From positions 442,767,038 through 442,831,037 of the forward strand of contig NC_081413.1 in assembly GCF_030272615.1 (NCBI RefSeq): 64,000 nucleotides of DNA. Reading direction: 5' to 3'. A model generated the notes under the pieces. The model searched no databases, was not told where the DNA came from, and saw only the letters and a list, made by a program, of their open reading frames with translations. Below are positions 1 through 11,004 of this stretch, piece by piece. This DNA comes from Cryptomeria japonica (taxonomy: Eukaryota > Streptophyta > Pinopsida > Cupressales > Cupressaceae). Numbering within the stretch: position 1 is the first letter of the stretch; every line of letters begins with the position of its first letter. A program made the position numbers and the translations under genes.

Positions 1-161
1 TCTTGAATATCCTTGGAGATAGAGGAGCATGGAATGATTTTAAAGAGTTTAGATTAATTTAACTTGCTTTGTTTGGATTTCTAACCTCTAATGTAGTGTT
101 TCATGTGTGTGTCTCAATTGTTTTCTCCTCTTGTAGGTTGATACCACATTCCAAGCATACA
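1..161 (+). repeat. 3' end of the 5' LTR of element A
   Basis: This matches the last 161 bases of the complete LTR at 8479-9858, sharing the stretches 'ccttggagatagaggagcat' and 'gttttctcctcttgtaggtt' and the terminal 'gcataca'. It ends in CA at 160-161, immediately before the primer-binding region. Confidence 0.85.
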
Positions 162-165
162 TTAA

Positions 166-184
166 TCGGCGCCCACCATGGGGC
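166..184 (+). promoter_or_regulatory. Primer-binding site of element A (tRNA-Lys-like)
   Basis: TCGGCGCCCACCATGGGGC lies four bases after the LTR end. It resembles the complement of a tRNA-Lys 3' end (TGGCGCCCA...GTGGGGC), with a C where the first G is expected. The position supports the role. The tRNA assignment is from memory of plant elements and is tentative. Confidence 0.55.
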
Positions 185-271
185 ACGTCCCCAAAAATAA
201 CATCATTTTTCATGCAGGTAGAAGACAACAATCATGCCAAAATACTATAATAATGCATGCAGAACTTTTTG

Positions 272-388
272 TAGCGCATCCATGGCACATATTAGCACAT
301 AGAAATGATCTTTTAGTGCATCTGATCTTCTTTTTAGCGCATATCCCTCTCTGTTATTTCACCGCATAGGAGCACCAGACTAGCACAT
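272..388 (+). repeat. First cluster of the octamer TAGCGCAT and its TAGTGCAT/TAGCACAT variants
   Basis: Five exact copies occur in 117 bases: TAGCGCAT at 272 and 335, TAGCACAT at 293 and 381, and TAGTGCAT at 314. Spacing is mostly 21 bases. Looser relatives (GGCACAT, ACCGCAT) lie between them. Function unknown; the cluster sits in the untranslated leader just after the primer-binding site. Confidence 0.75.
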
Positions 389-599
389 CCAGGCCTCAGT
401 GTGGCTAAGTGACATTTCCTCTTCTCTTTTCTCTTTCTTATACTTTAAGTTATATTCCGTATATATTGTCAGGATGTTTGAGAAGAGTTTCGGACCTATA
501 GGAGTTATAATGCAAAATCTAGTTTTTGGAAGGTCGTCCAAATTTCAGACAATCAAATTTCAGAGCATTTTAGGATCAGGATTGTAAAATTTGTAACCA

Positions 600-2200
600 A
601 GATCAGAATTCAGGCTTGTGAATCCCACCATCATGATTTAATTTTGTTTGCTAACTGACTGTGTGCAGGTTCTAACATTTTTGTGTAGGAACAGAAGGAA
701 TTAATTTATTTTTATTTGCTTTCTTTTAAAGTTAGTAAAAATAACTCATTTTTCCTTTAGACTAAAATGAACCTCATGATTTCTTTTGGATGGACTAAAT
801 TGAACTTCATGCTTTCCTTTTGGTGCTTAAAACAAAACTCAATATTTTCTTTATTGTATGGATAAAAGGGACAACAAAACAAACTCTTTACTTTCTTGCA
901 AGTTAGGTAAAACATTTCAATTTGGGCTTAAAAAGAACAACAACTTGCTTTTCAGTTTGCAAAGGGTAAAAGGAATCACATTTTCCTTTGGTGCATAAAA
1001 CAAACTCATTTTCATTTTGAAAAGGATAAAAAGAACCTCACTTTATTTTGTGCAAAGCAAAGGAGTTTTTCATTTCATGATTTTCCTTTTGTTGACCAAC
1101 GTCATGATTTATTTTGTTGACCAGGATTTCACTTTCTTAGATAGAAAACATTTGCTATGAAGAGTTAAAAAGAACACCATGCTATTTGGAGCAACATCTC
1201 CAAATAGATGTTAGCAAATCATTTCTTCGAGGGATAAAAAGAACTTTGTTTGCTTTGTCTCGAAAGTGGAAGGTATATGACTGGGTGACCAAAAATCCAA
1301 ACCACTCTTAAAAGATTTCATTAATTCAAGCATTTTAAATCCTTTAGTAGGCCTTCCCTCCCGAGTTGCTCTTAGAGCGTCATTAATGGCCGGTGAGAGG
1401 GGAATGACCTAAGTGGGAAATGACTTTATCACCAAGTGTTCCAACCCACTATAATCAAAAGTGGAGGCTGATGAAAGACCCCTTCAACGGTTTTACTTAG
1501 CGATTAGCCTTCCCCCAGTATCTTTGCGATACATAAATCCTTTTTTCTAAAGGTTGGGAAGCCTCCCAAGTGATTTTATCACTAAAGACCAAATGGAAGC
1601 CTGATTAAAGACCTTAGCAGTAGAAACTTTGAACCAAGTCAGTCACCAAACATTGGAAATATCATAGTGCAAGGATGGGGGAAGAATCCACCCCAAGGTC
1701 ACTCACCATATATCTCCCACGATAACTACTCAATTGTGAAGCAATTCACTTTGGGTTAATTTCTGATAAAGGCAACAAAAGGGGCTCCCCCTAGGGGTGA
1801 CATGGCTGTTTGAGCTGACGGAGTATCGAGACTAGCGGGCTATCATATTATCAATGACCTTTGAATAAAGAGTCTATCTAATGTGTCTTTTGTTGTAAAT
1901 CAAACTAGTGATAACATCGGGGATTTGAACACATCCTCAAAAAAAACATACACTCAATGTTTAGCATTAGGATGACCATTGTCTTCATGTGTGCTATGTA
2001 TTCTTGTCACAAATGTTAAAATATCTTGCAAAGTATCCAACAATCAATCTCAAAAGTTAGTTCAAACTAGGAAAAATCATAAAGTGGAGAAGATTTCCAA
2101 ATCCAAAAAAGCATCTTTTGAGGTGGTTATCAACATTTCAACTATCTTTAAGAAAGACTTTCATCCAACAAGATTAGGGAAGTATCAAGCGAAGTGATCA
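600..2200 (+). other. Leader region of element A, no coding sequence seen
   Basis: AT-rich sequence with repeated phrases such as 'aaaaagaac' and 'caaactcattt'. The part around 1080-1250, including 'ggagcaacatctccaaatag', resembles 52220-52370 in the leader of element C, so it is a shared 5' untranslated region. The rest (about 1260-1900) has the same general arrangement but low similarity by eye. I see no gene. Confidence 0.6.
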
Positions 2201-2447
2201 AGAGTTTATCATTAGACTATCTCAATGACAACAATACCTAGCTATGTATTCAAGTTAGTCAAATCAATTTTTCATATCGGGAGACTTTATCCATATCATT
2301 TGATGTGCTTTTTCATAGGGGCCTATCGAAAAAACCCTCTATTCAACTTAGTAAGTTTTTTAGTATCCAAAACAAAGTATTCATCAAGTCATAAAAGTTA
2401 TTTTCCAACATCACAACAAAAGCATCAAATGAAGAAATCAGGACAAT

Positions 2448-2661
2448 TAGCACATAAGAGCAACTAACTAGTGCATCTCTAACATTCAATAGCACATTCA
2501 CACCAAAACTTAGTGCATAATTAGTATCATACTGGTAAAAATTTTAGGTAGCGCTTATCAGCATCATTATAGTGCATTAAAACATCAGCTTAGCGCATTC
2601 AAGACATCTTATAGTTGTTCCATATCAAACATTAGCACGTAACCAAGACATATTAGCGCAT
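2448..2661 (+). repeat. Second cluster of the TAGCGCAT octamer family
   Basis: Seven exact copies occur in 214 bases: TAGCACAT at 2448 and 2490, TAGTGCAT at 2469, 2511 and 2570, and TAGCGCAT at 2591 and 2654. Near copies lie at about 2549 and 2633. Spacing is again near 21 bases at several places. No coding potential is visible. Confidence 0.75.
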
Positions 2662-3228
2662 AACCCATCTAGCCAATTCATCATCAAGCAATCTGAAATA
2701 GCATGTTGGAGAGGCAGCATAACGTATTGTGAAATTTTGTAGCACTTCAAGAAATTTCTTTACTGCATAGAATCTATGTCTTAACACATGATCAATATCA
2801 GGGGAAAACAGAGAGCAAATTCGGTACTTTGGGAAAATTTTATCAACAACCTCAAATACCCTATCATAACCTTTAGCAAACTCAACAGAAAAATTTCAAA
2901 TCTGATCATCAGTGAGAAAATTTCTAAATCCAACAAAGCACTCTTAGAATGAGTTTTCAAATCATCAACTAGCTTGAGGTCAGACTTCATCCAACAAAAT
3001 TAAAGAGTATCAAAACAGTGATCAATGTTTCACCATCCAACAGATTCTATCAAAAACACATACCTGTTTTAATCCTTAAGTTTTCAAATCAAGTTTCCAT
3101 ATCGAGAGACTTTATCCATATCATTTGACACACTCTTTCATGGAGGCTAATCGAACTAAACCTCTACTTGATAAAGTAAACTTGAGTATTCAAACGAAGT
3201 ATCCAAATCTAGTATCAACATTGATCAT

Positions 3229-3600
3229 TTGTGTATGGCTTCTCCCCACATTTTGAGAAGAATAAGTCTTCATCAAAAGACTAAGTTAAAGAAGAGACAA
3301 CCTAGTCCTAAGGCCCTTACCAAAATGAGTAAATTTCTCTACATCAACCTATCAAAAACATCAACTTTTATCATTCGTATGACCATTCATCATCAAACCG
3401 AGAAAAAGGAAACTCAATCAAAGGACATGAGTCCTAGCATAAATCAAGATCACAATATCATGACTTCCCAATCTGATCCCATCTTTGATCAAGATCCCAC
3501 CTATCAAAAATCTTATGATGATCCCCTAATATTTTGGTACTCCATCCACGATGATCCCCTTTTATCTCAAGAGTAGAGTCCCATTCAACATCCACCTCCT
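3229..3600 (+). other. Element A segment resembling the sequence upstream of gag in element C
   Basis: Bases 3229-3400 resemble 53340-53510 of element C. Both pass through a stretch reading about 'cttcacatttTGaGaaagaa' and then 'ttctctAcatcaAcctatc' or its equivalent. In C this region ends about 700 bases before the gag ATG. In A it is followed by low-complexity sequence instead of gag. A 115-codon ORF crosses it but matches no gag domain I recognise, so I treat it as non-coding. Confidence 0.5.
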
Positions 3601-3713
3601 AAGAAAGAGCATGATATCCCTTCCATCTCCTTCACTAATCTAATTCAAAATCAAGAGAAAAACAAAAACTCAAATGATCCTACTCCAAGTCAAGATCAAG
3701 ATCAAGCAATCTC

Positions 3714-3902
3714 TTCATCCTCCAAATCCATTTTAGGTTCTTTCATTCCAAAGTCAAACATTTCATCCTCCAAATCCATTAGGTCCTTTCATTCCAAAGT
3801 CAAACTTTTCATCCTCTAAATCTATCTTAGGTCCTTTCATTCCAAAGTCAAAATGTTCATCTTCTAAATCTATCTTAGGTCCTTTCATTCCACAATAAAA
3901 CT
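3714..3902 (+). repeat. Tandem repeat in element A, four units of 46-48 bp
   Basis: Four consecutive units each run from 'ttcatcctc(c/t)aaat' to 'ttcattccaaagtcaaa', starting near 3714, 3762, 3808 and 3856. Unit length varies by two bases, so no reading frame is conserved. The array lies where gag would be expected by comparison with element C. Confidence 0.8.
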
Positions 3903-5240
3903 CTCGATCCCTTCCATCCACCTTGGGTCCTTACCGCCATCCATCCACCAATCCATCACCTCAAATGATCTATAAGAAATATTAACAAAGGAATACATCT
4001 TGGAACTTCTTTCAACCATCTATCTAAACATCTTCCCAAAACTATTCTTCCATCATTTCCTCTATCTATTTTGGGTCCTTATGTTCCAAATTTGATTTTT
4101 CTCTATCTCTTCATCACTTCTCGAGTTGTGTACCAACATTCATCTTGAATACATTTCCATATATCCTTGTACAAATCTTCAAACATTCTATCTATTATCC
4201 AACACCTCTTTTCTATCCTTCCATCCCTTTCATTCAATTGTTTGCATAAATTCATCTTCTATGAAATAGGCATTCGTGTCATTTTTTCACATGCTTGGCC
4301 ATGCTGGAATCTCATGTTCAGTCCTTTTCCTTGATATCTATTCATGAAATGCTACAAAATCCAAGGTTGTTCCTCTTTAACTTTTTCTTTTGGTTGGGAT
4401 AAACACTCAATCTAGAAAAGAACCACTTATTGCATCTTGGTACCGACATCTTTTGATTACTATATCTCATACACTTAACCGATTTCTCTAAATCATTGTG
4501 ATCTCCTAGTTGAAGTCATGGCTAGTGAAAAATCTAAAATCTTTCTTCAGTGCCACTGTAATTATCAGACCCATGTAAGTTTCATCACTTACAAGCCAAT
4601 GCAAGAAAAAAAAAGAGCAAAAAGAACTATCAAAAGATCAAAAGAATGAGCAAGAAAAGAAATATCAAGAAAAAAAAAAGCAATATCAAAATGCTTGGCT
4701 ATGGGAACATGAAAATAACTCCATTGGGGCTATGGAAACCTGGATGATAATGGAGAAATATTTGTGATATTACAACGATAACCTCATCGGGACTATGGAC
4801 ACTCGTTGGTAGCGAGGCTCTATCCAGGATTCTTTTGAAGTCAGGGTAACTCATGTAGCTAGCCACGCTGGATTTTGAAGATTACAATGATCATATGAGT
4901 CAGAATGAACCCACTTTCATACACATCGGTAATCAAAGACTAAATACCTTGATCCAATTTAGGATTCTTCTTCCCTTTTGAGTATGCTTCCTAGTCGCTA
5001 GATATGTTTAGTTGAATTTTTTGGAGGTTCTAAGTGTGGGTTAGCTCTCTATCTTTAAAAAGTTCAGAAACACTTATTCAGGTGGTGCTAAATACTATGA
5101 CAATATTACATATTGTATTTTTGCAAATAGAAACCTCTATGCTTGGGGGAAAATTTCATCCACTCTATTCTTCCTACCATATCTCCCATTATCCTTCCTC
5201 CAATATCCATTATCCTATCTAACTTCATCATTATCTACAA
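3903..5240 (+). other. Non-coding interior of element A
   Basis: AT-rich sequence with CT-rich runs and an A-rich stretch near 4600-4690. Phrases such as 'ggctatgg(g/a)aa' recur between 4690 and 4800. I see no domain, no long ORF and no clear repeat array here. Confidence 0.5.
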
Positions 5241-5243
5241 TCT

Positions 5244-5745
5244 TGCTTCACTTTATCCATACCATCTATCCTATCTATTCATTTCTTATATCATCCAAGT
5301 ATTATCTTGCTACACCTCATCCATATCCTCTAATCCATATCCCTTATCCTATCTATTCATTACTTCTATCATCCAGTGCTATCTACGATCTTTCTTCACC
5401 TCATCCATATCCTCTAATCCATATTCCTTATCATATCTATTCATTGCTTCTATCACCCAGTGCTATCTATGATCTTGCTTCACTTTATCCATACCATATA
5501 TCCTATCTATTCATTGCTTCTAGCAACAAGTGCTATCTACAATATTGCTTCACTTTATCCATATCATCTATCCTATCTATTTGTTGCTTCTATCATCTAG
5601 TGCTATCTACAATCTTGATTCACTTTATTCATACCATCTATCCTATCTATTCATTGCTTCTATCATCTAGTGATATCTACAATCTTGCTTCACTTTATCC
5701 ATACCATCTATGCTATCTATTCATTGCTTCCATCATCCATTGCTA
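5244..5745 (+). repeat. Tandem repeat in element A, about seven units of 70-85 bp
   Basis: The unit contains 'cttcactttatccataccat', 'cctatctattcattgcttct' and 'gtgctatctacaat'. About seven copies with indels follow one another. A 214-codon ORF (5243-5887) crosses the array, but its frame is a by-product of the repeat: units are not a constant multiple of three and the predicted peptide is low-complexity. Confidence 0.8.
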
Positions 5746-5887
5746 TCCATATCCTTTCTCCATCCATATCCCCTTTTCCATCCTTGATCTTGATCAAAAC
5801 TATGGACAAAACGATGATTTCAAAAAAGCTCTTGACATGTCTCCTCATAAGCTACCTCCATCTTTCTCCTATCCATTTCCACCTTAA

Positions 5888-7600
5888 TGGTTTAGTCATC
5901 CATTCATAATATTCCTTATCTTTCTATACATTGGGCCAACCAAATACATCTTTCTTCTAATTAAAAAAAAATTAAAAAAATCAAAATATCCAAAAACTAA
6001 AAATTGACAAAATTGACAAAATCAAATAAAAATTGAAAATCAAAGCATGAATGCATGGCCCATCAATCAAATCAAATCAAATCAACAATAGGAAAACTCT
6101 TAAAGTCTTCAATCAAACTGATCACATGACTTGTTAATCAATTCATCACTCAAAATCAACATCAACATCAAACATGTCTTATATAGGGATAGGTACACTC
6201 GAAACCAGACAGATCGGTCTTATATGGGGTACTCACTCTTTGAAACTAGACATATCTATCAATCATCAAGTCTTGTTAGTTAATTCATCTATCAACATCA
6301 ATATCAACATGTCTTATATAATGATAGGTACACTCGAAACCAGATAGATCGGTCTTATACGGGGTACTCACTCTTTGAAACTAGACAATCTTATCAATCA
6401 TCGAACAAATCAAAACAATGACATAGATCAGTATGACTGCTGGATTTTATTCTAGTTAGCCTTCTCTTTATCAAATTGATGGTAGTACATATTTCACAAA
6501 TCATATTGTGCATATCATATCCACCCATCTGAGACATCGCCAAAAATTCACAAATGCTTATCAATCCCGAACATACTTAATGTAGTCACTGTCCTTGATT
6601 TATCTAAATAAGTTATCCAAATCGTATCCCTCCATGGCTTGGTGATTATTGTACATATCCATATTGAAGTAGTATCAACAGCAAGGGGAAAAATCTTGAC
6701 CTCACTGGGGGCATTTTGCCTTCAAGGTTTTCAACATCAAACCAAACACGTAGCGAGACAACAAGGATCAGAACAACCAACAAATGACAAACGACAATAC
6801 AAGAAGGCTAGACATCACAGACTTGAACTGATTTCAACTAAACAAAAGATCTATTTGCAAGATGTTTTATTTGACAAGAATACATTCCAATAGCATGCAT
6901 GCTTAATTATGGTTGTTAATTTTTTCTTATCATATCTCCTAAGTGACTCAAGGATGTCTCAACAACTAGAGAAGCAAGGAAGGAATGTGATGTTTTCTTT
7001 GTTTGTTGTTTGGGAGAGAAGTCTTCTATTATGCAAATTTGTCTTACGATGTGATTAGGTAACATATCACTGAAGACATTTCAGATTTGTATGAGATAAA
7101 GGTTAACTCTTGTCTATTTACGCATGCAACACTCAGGTCATCTTGGTTCAATTATACCTTGACACTTGTGTCATCTTGCAATATCAAAATCCATGTAAGT
7201 TATACTCGAGTTATTATGGTTCAATTATATCATTACGTTTGTATCAACTTTGAACAATTCAAGGCTCGATGATGAAAACAAAGGAAGTACTGGCACATTG
7301 AGAACGAGAATGCATATTAAGATTTGCATTAGCTTTACATCATTATCATCTTAATCTTGCATTAGGTTGCATATCATTTTTAATCTTGCATTAGTATCAT
7401 TTCATTCTCATTATCATCATCATGTCATTCTTACATCTCATTTTCAATAAATATCTGATATCATACTTCTCATTTTCAAGATACATCTCATCATCATCAT
7501 CTAGTCACATTCATCATTGAAACCCTCACATGCATATCTATCACATCATCATGGAATTTTTCTTTACTTTCATATCTTCATCATTCTTCCAACTATCATT
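5888..7600 (+). other. 3' untranslated part of element A
   Basis: A-rich tracts lie at 5960-6050. A short two-copy repeat at 6175-6255 and 6307-6388 contains 'catgtcttatata' and 'cactcgaaaccaga'. Bases 7100-7290 repeat a phrase like 'caatat(c)aaaatccatgtaag' and end with 'aaggctcgatgatgaaaa', matching 62630-62850 near the 3' end of element C. No gene seen. Confidence 0.6.
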
Positions 7601-7609
7601 TATCATGTC

Positions 7610-8085
7610 TTATATATACAGGATGTATTTTTCCTAAAACTAGATGTTTTGACCAGCTCTTATGCAACATATATCATTCCTGAAACCAGACGTTTTGATC
7701 AGGTCTTATATAGGATATATCATTCCTAAAACTAGATGCTTCGATCATCTTTGTCTTATACAGGCGGTATCTTTCTTGAAACTAGAAGCTTCGATCATCT
7801 TTTTTTTATACAGGCAGTGTCATTCCTAAAACTAGACGTTTCGATCATCTTTGTCTTGTACAAGATGTATCTTTTTTGAAACCAAATGTTTTGATCAGGT
7901 CTTATATAGGATATATCATTCCTGAAACCAGCCGCTTCGATCATCTTTGTCTTATATAGGTAGTATCACTCCTAAAACTAGACACTTCGATCATCTTTGT
8001 CTTATATAGGCATTATCATTCCTGAAACCAGACATTTCGATCATCTATGTCTTATACAAGAGGTGTCATACCTTAAACCAGACTT
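7610..8085 (+). repeat. Tandem repeat in element A, about nine units of about 53 bp
   Basis: Each unit holds 'gtcttata(c/t)agg', 'atcattcctgaaac(c/t)aga' and 'cttcgatcat'. Units follow head to tail with point differences and small indels. The related two-copy repeat at 6175-6388 shares 'gtcttata' and 'gaaac(c/t)aga', so it may be an older copy of the same array. Confidence 0.8.
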
Positions 8086-8464
8086 GATCTCAATCTAATC
8101 AATCTTAATCTCAATCCAATCAATCTAATAAATCTTATCAAACCCATGCATTTCATCACTATCTACTCTTTTATCTTTCAAATAACATTCTTCTTCTTTC
8201 AAGAGATGATTCATGCCTTTTGTGCACGAACGATCCCCAGAGGGAGCATTATCATATCAAATCTTGATATGAGTTTCATATCAACATCAGTCTAATATCA
8301 ACTTTTCAAATCAAATCAATTCTTCATATCTAGGACATCATCAATATCATTAATCAAATATGGGGTATCATATCGACATTTCAACACACACCATCATATC
8401 GACAAATTCTGACAGCACATCCAACAAATTTTCTTTGAATCAACATGTGATCACATATCGACTC

Positions 8465-8478
8465 AAAGAGGGGCAAAA
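8465..8478 (+). other. Polypurine tract of element A
   Basis: AAAGAGGGGCAAAA directly precedes the LTR start TGTAGACAC. Element C has nearly the same tract, AAAGAGGGGCAAA, before TGTAGTCAC at 63961. Confidence 0.8.
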
Positions 8479-9858
8479 TGTAGACACTTAAAAGTTGCAC
8501 AATGAATTAAGTTAATTTTATTTATTTAATTATTCTTAATTCTTCCTATTAATTAATATCCATATTCATCTAATCGCCTATTGATTAAATTAAGATTTAA
8601 TTAACATACCCTCTTTCTCTCTAAGCCATTTAATTAAATCCCCCTTCTAGCCCATTTAATTAAATTTACATTTAATTAAATCCCCCCACTTGCAAAATCC
8701 TACAAATGCAAGTTGCAACCACAATTGAAATAAATTAATTAAATTATATTTTCCCCACCCACTTGCAAAATCCTACATCTCCCACTTGTCTTCTAAACCC
8801 CTTCTAGATTCTTCTAATCACTTCCAATTTAGCCTAATCCATCTCCTAATTATTGTCACATTCCTAAGAAAAGAGAAGTCACTTCTCAAAGCCTCCAAAG
8901 TCTTTGAAAACCATTAAAGGCTTTATGTCTTCAACAAGTTAACCCTCAAAATCTTCCTAACCATTAATGGTTAACTCAACCTTCTTGCATGATTAGAGAC
9001 TTTATCTCTAACTCAACCCTCATCTAACCCAAAGGTCTCATCAAGCATTCATGGCTTTAACCTTGGTTATCCCTTTAACCCTTGACCAAGATTTTATCCC
9101 TTGGGTAAAAGCTTTATGCATTGGATAACCCTAACCTAACCATACCCTTACCTCCTAAGGTAATCTTCATGTCTTATCAAGAATTTAATGCTTCTTTCAT
9201 CTCCTCTCAAGCAAACTTTTGTTGACAATTATCACCATTTCATTGGTGAGAATTGTAAACATGGATTGATTAACTTTCAATCATAGCCCTTATTGATATT
9301 ATTCAATCTCAACCCTCCATTGCCCTATTTTCCCTATAAATAGAGCTCTCATTCTTCATTTTAAACAATCAAGCCTTTGTGCATCAAACTTATAGTCTCA
9401 TAACATTAACCATATTATCGTTCTTTAATAGATTAGCATTTTAGATAATTTTGATAGCATTATAATCTTAGATATATCATGTTAATCTCATATCATGTTA
9501 GCTTCATCTTAGTATCATTTTCATACTAGTTTAAGCTTCATATCAATATATTGCATCCTATCATCATCTAGTTTCATATCGAAATCATCACTAGGATCTT
9601 GGTTGCATTCTATTTAGATCTTAGAGTCATTTAAATATCATTCTTTAGGTTGTCATCTTAAAGAATCAAGTGCTCTTCCAAGCTGAGAGCAACCTTGAAT
9701 CTTGAAGATCCTTGGAGATAGAGGAGCATGGAACAAATTTAAAGAGTTTAGACTCATTTAATTTGCTTTGTTTGGATTTCTAACCTCTAATGCAATTTTT
9801 CATGTGTGTGTTTAAATTGTTTTCTCCTCTTGTAGGTTGATACCATATTAGGCATACA
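8479..9858 (+). repeat. 3' LTR of element A (1380 bp)
   Basis: It begins TGTAGACAC and ends GGCATACA (TG...CA). The end matches 1-161. Its middle shares blocks with the element C LTR, such as 'aaaccccttctagattcttc' (8795) and 'attgtcacattcctaag' (8854), so the two elements are one family. A TATA-box-like CTATAAATAG lies at 9334-9343, about 515 bases before the LTR end, where an LTR promoter would sit. Confidence 0.85.
9334..9343 (+). promoter_or_regulatory. TATA box of the element A LTR
   Basis: CTATAAATAG, in the same context (after 'cctcatttcccta'-like sequence) as CTATAAATAG at 51057-51066 in the element C LTR. Conservation between the two LTRs supports a promoter role; the start site is not determined. 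Confidence 0.6.
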
Positions 9859-9863
9859 CTTTG
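9859..9863. repeat. Likely right target-site duplication of element A
   Basis: CTTTG directly follows the LTR end and precedes copia sequence 'atatgtcaatag'. The second copia copy reads 'ttctttTATATGTCAATAG' at about 21497, consistent with insertion at this point. The left copy lies outside the window, so this is not confirmed. Confidence 0.45.
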
Positions 9864-9889
9864 ATATGTCAATAGTAGCAGAGTTATCA

Positions 9890-10190
9890 TAGTGAATAAC
9901 TACCAGTTCATTGCAATCTACCATTATATCCTTCTACATTTTCTTCATCCATAGAACTTGTGTACAGTTAGTAGCAACAACAAGATACCTAGCTTCAACA
10001 GTAGATAAAGAAGTAAATGACTCTTCCCTTGTGATCCATGAAACAAGTATCTTTCCAAGAAAGAAAACTTCACCGGATGAGCCTATATGATTACCTATAT
10101 CTATAACCCAATCCACATATGTATATGCACATAGTGTAAAATAATAAACCAAAAAACCATACTTGAAAAATCCTTGAAAATATCTGAAAA
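9890..10190 (-). pseudogene. Copia RNase H fragment (B1)
   Basis: Minus-strand translation gives a Ty1/copia RNase H segment: a Y-V-D-W-V-I-D-I start, then SSGEVFFLGKILVSWITR, then the LSTVEARYLVVATNCTQVLW block. The usual pattern is YTDADWAG...SGGVFFLG...LSTAEAEYIA..., so the first acidic motif is degraded and the frame lacks the C-terminal 'HSRTKHIEI' part. That missing part is present in B2 at about 21440-21500, showing the truncation is due to element A. Non-functional. Confidence 0.7.
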
Positions 10191-10199
10191 TCCTAGCTA

Positions 10200-10960
10200 C
10201 CAGAGCAAGGATTCAACGTAATCAATTCCTTCCTTCTAAGAATATCCTTTGCTAACCAATCAAGCCAAGTTCCAATAACATCCAAGTCCATGTGTTGTCC
10301 TTTTCTAATAGATCCAATTCCTCTTCTATAGCTTACATTCAACATTCATCCTTACATGCTTCATTCACCGATGTCAGTACAATTAAGGAAATTAAGCATA
10401 CCTCATCAGCTGCCAACCTTCATCTTGTCAATACTCCTTTGTTCTTGTCTCCAATGATCTGATCTTCTGAATGATTTAACCTTACATACCTAGGAGTCTT
10501 TTGACTTTTTGTTCCTCTGCTCTAATCTTCAGTTATTCTTGAATTTTTTGATACTACCAGATTAACTAGTTCAACATTTTGTTTTGGTATAGGTGCTACC
10601 AGTTCAGTTATCATCATTTCCACTTCTGGTTCTCTCTCATAAGTTCATATTTGATCTTTGTACTACTCATCCACCTTGACATTAGTACTCTCCACAATTC
10701 TCTACAATCTCTTGTTATAGCATCAATATGGTTTTCTTTCATTTGAATAACCAAGAAATATCCCTTCAGCACATCTAGGATAAAAATTTGAATTCATTAC
10801 CAAAGATTCTAAAATACTTGACTATAGGTGTCAAACCATAGCTCATAAAGTGACTTACCGGTAAACCAAACTAGATCCAAGATCCAACAAATCTTTGTCG
10901 ATTAACCTTCAAACCGACTTCTCCAAAGTCTGAAAAAGGCTTTTATAACACTACTAGGGG
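10200..10960 (-). pseudogene. Collapsed integrase/RT remnant of B1
   Basis: On the minus strand I can read the beginning of a copia RT (an EEELDQ...NTW-like start around 10300) passing directly into the end of the RT-RNase H connection. The RT palm with its YVDD-type site is absent. Further right are a linker like RYVRLNHSEDQI around 10450-10500 and an integrase C-terminal 'EGIFLGY'-like remnant around 10740-10770. The integrase catalytic core and the protease are missing. B2 carries the same arrangement at 21830-22560. Confidence 0.55.
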
Positions 10961-11004
10961 CAATGCAAGATATGCCAAATTTTCCTCCCCATAAGGCTAA
11001 TGGC

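Larger units (their letters stand above)
1..9858 (+). mobile_element. Element A: non-autonomous LTR retrotransposon (LARD type), related to element C
   Basis: The first 161 bases are the 3' end of an LTR and match 9698-9858. Between them lies an LTR-retroelement internal region with a primer-binding-like site (166-184), a polypurine tract (8465-8478) and a complete 3' LTR (8479-9858). The 8.3-kb internal region has no recognisable gag, protease, RT, RNase H or integrase in any frame; what is there is AT-rich leader-like sequence, tandem repeats and short meaningless ORFs. Parts of the internal region resemble the untranslated regions of element C: 1080-1250 resembles 52220-52370, 3229-3400 resembles 53340-53510, and 7100-7290 resembles 62630-62850. 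The LTRs and polypurine tracts are also alike. I infer a large retrotransposon derivative that depended on proteins from a C-like element. Its 5' start lies outside the window. Confidence 0.8.

Noticed and set aside
178-369. 63-codon ORF just after the element A primer site
   Set aside because: It covers the TAGCGCAT motif cluster; the repeated HA/AH peptide comes from the motif, and no Gag similarity is seen.
5243-5887. 214-codon ORF in element A
   Set aside because: It runs through a tandem repeat with variable unit length. The peptide is low-complexity and no domain is visible.
7610-8085. Regularly spaced repeats that could suggest a CRISPR array
   Set aside because: The units are head-to-tail tandem copies without unique spacers, there are no cas genes, and the context is a plant retrotransposon.
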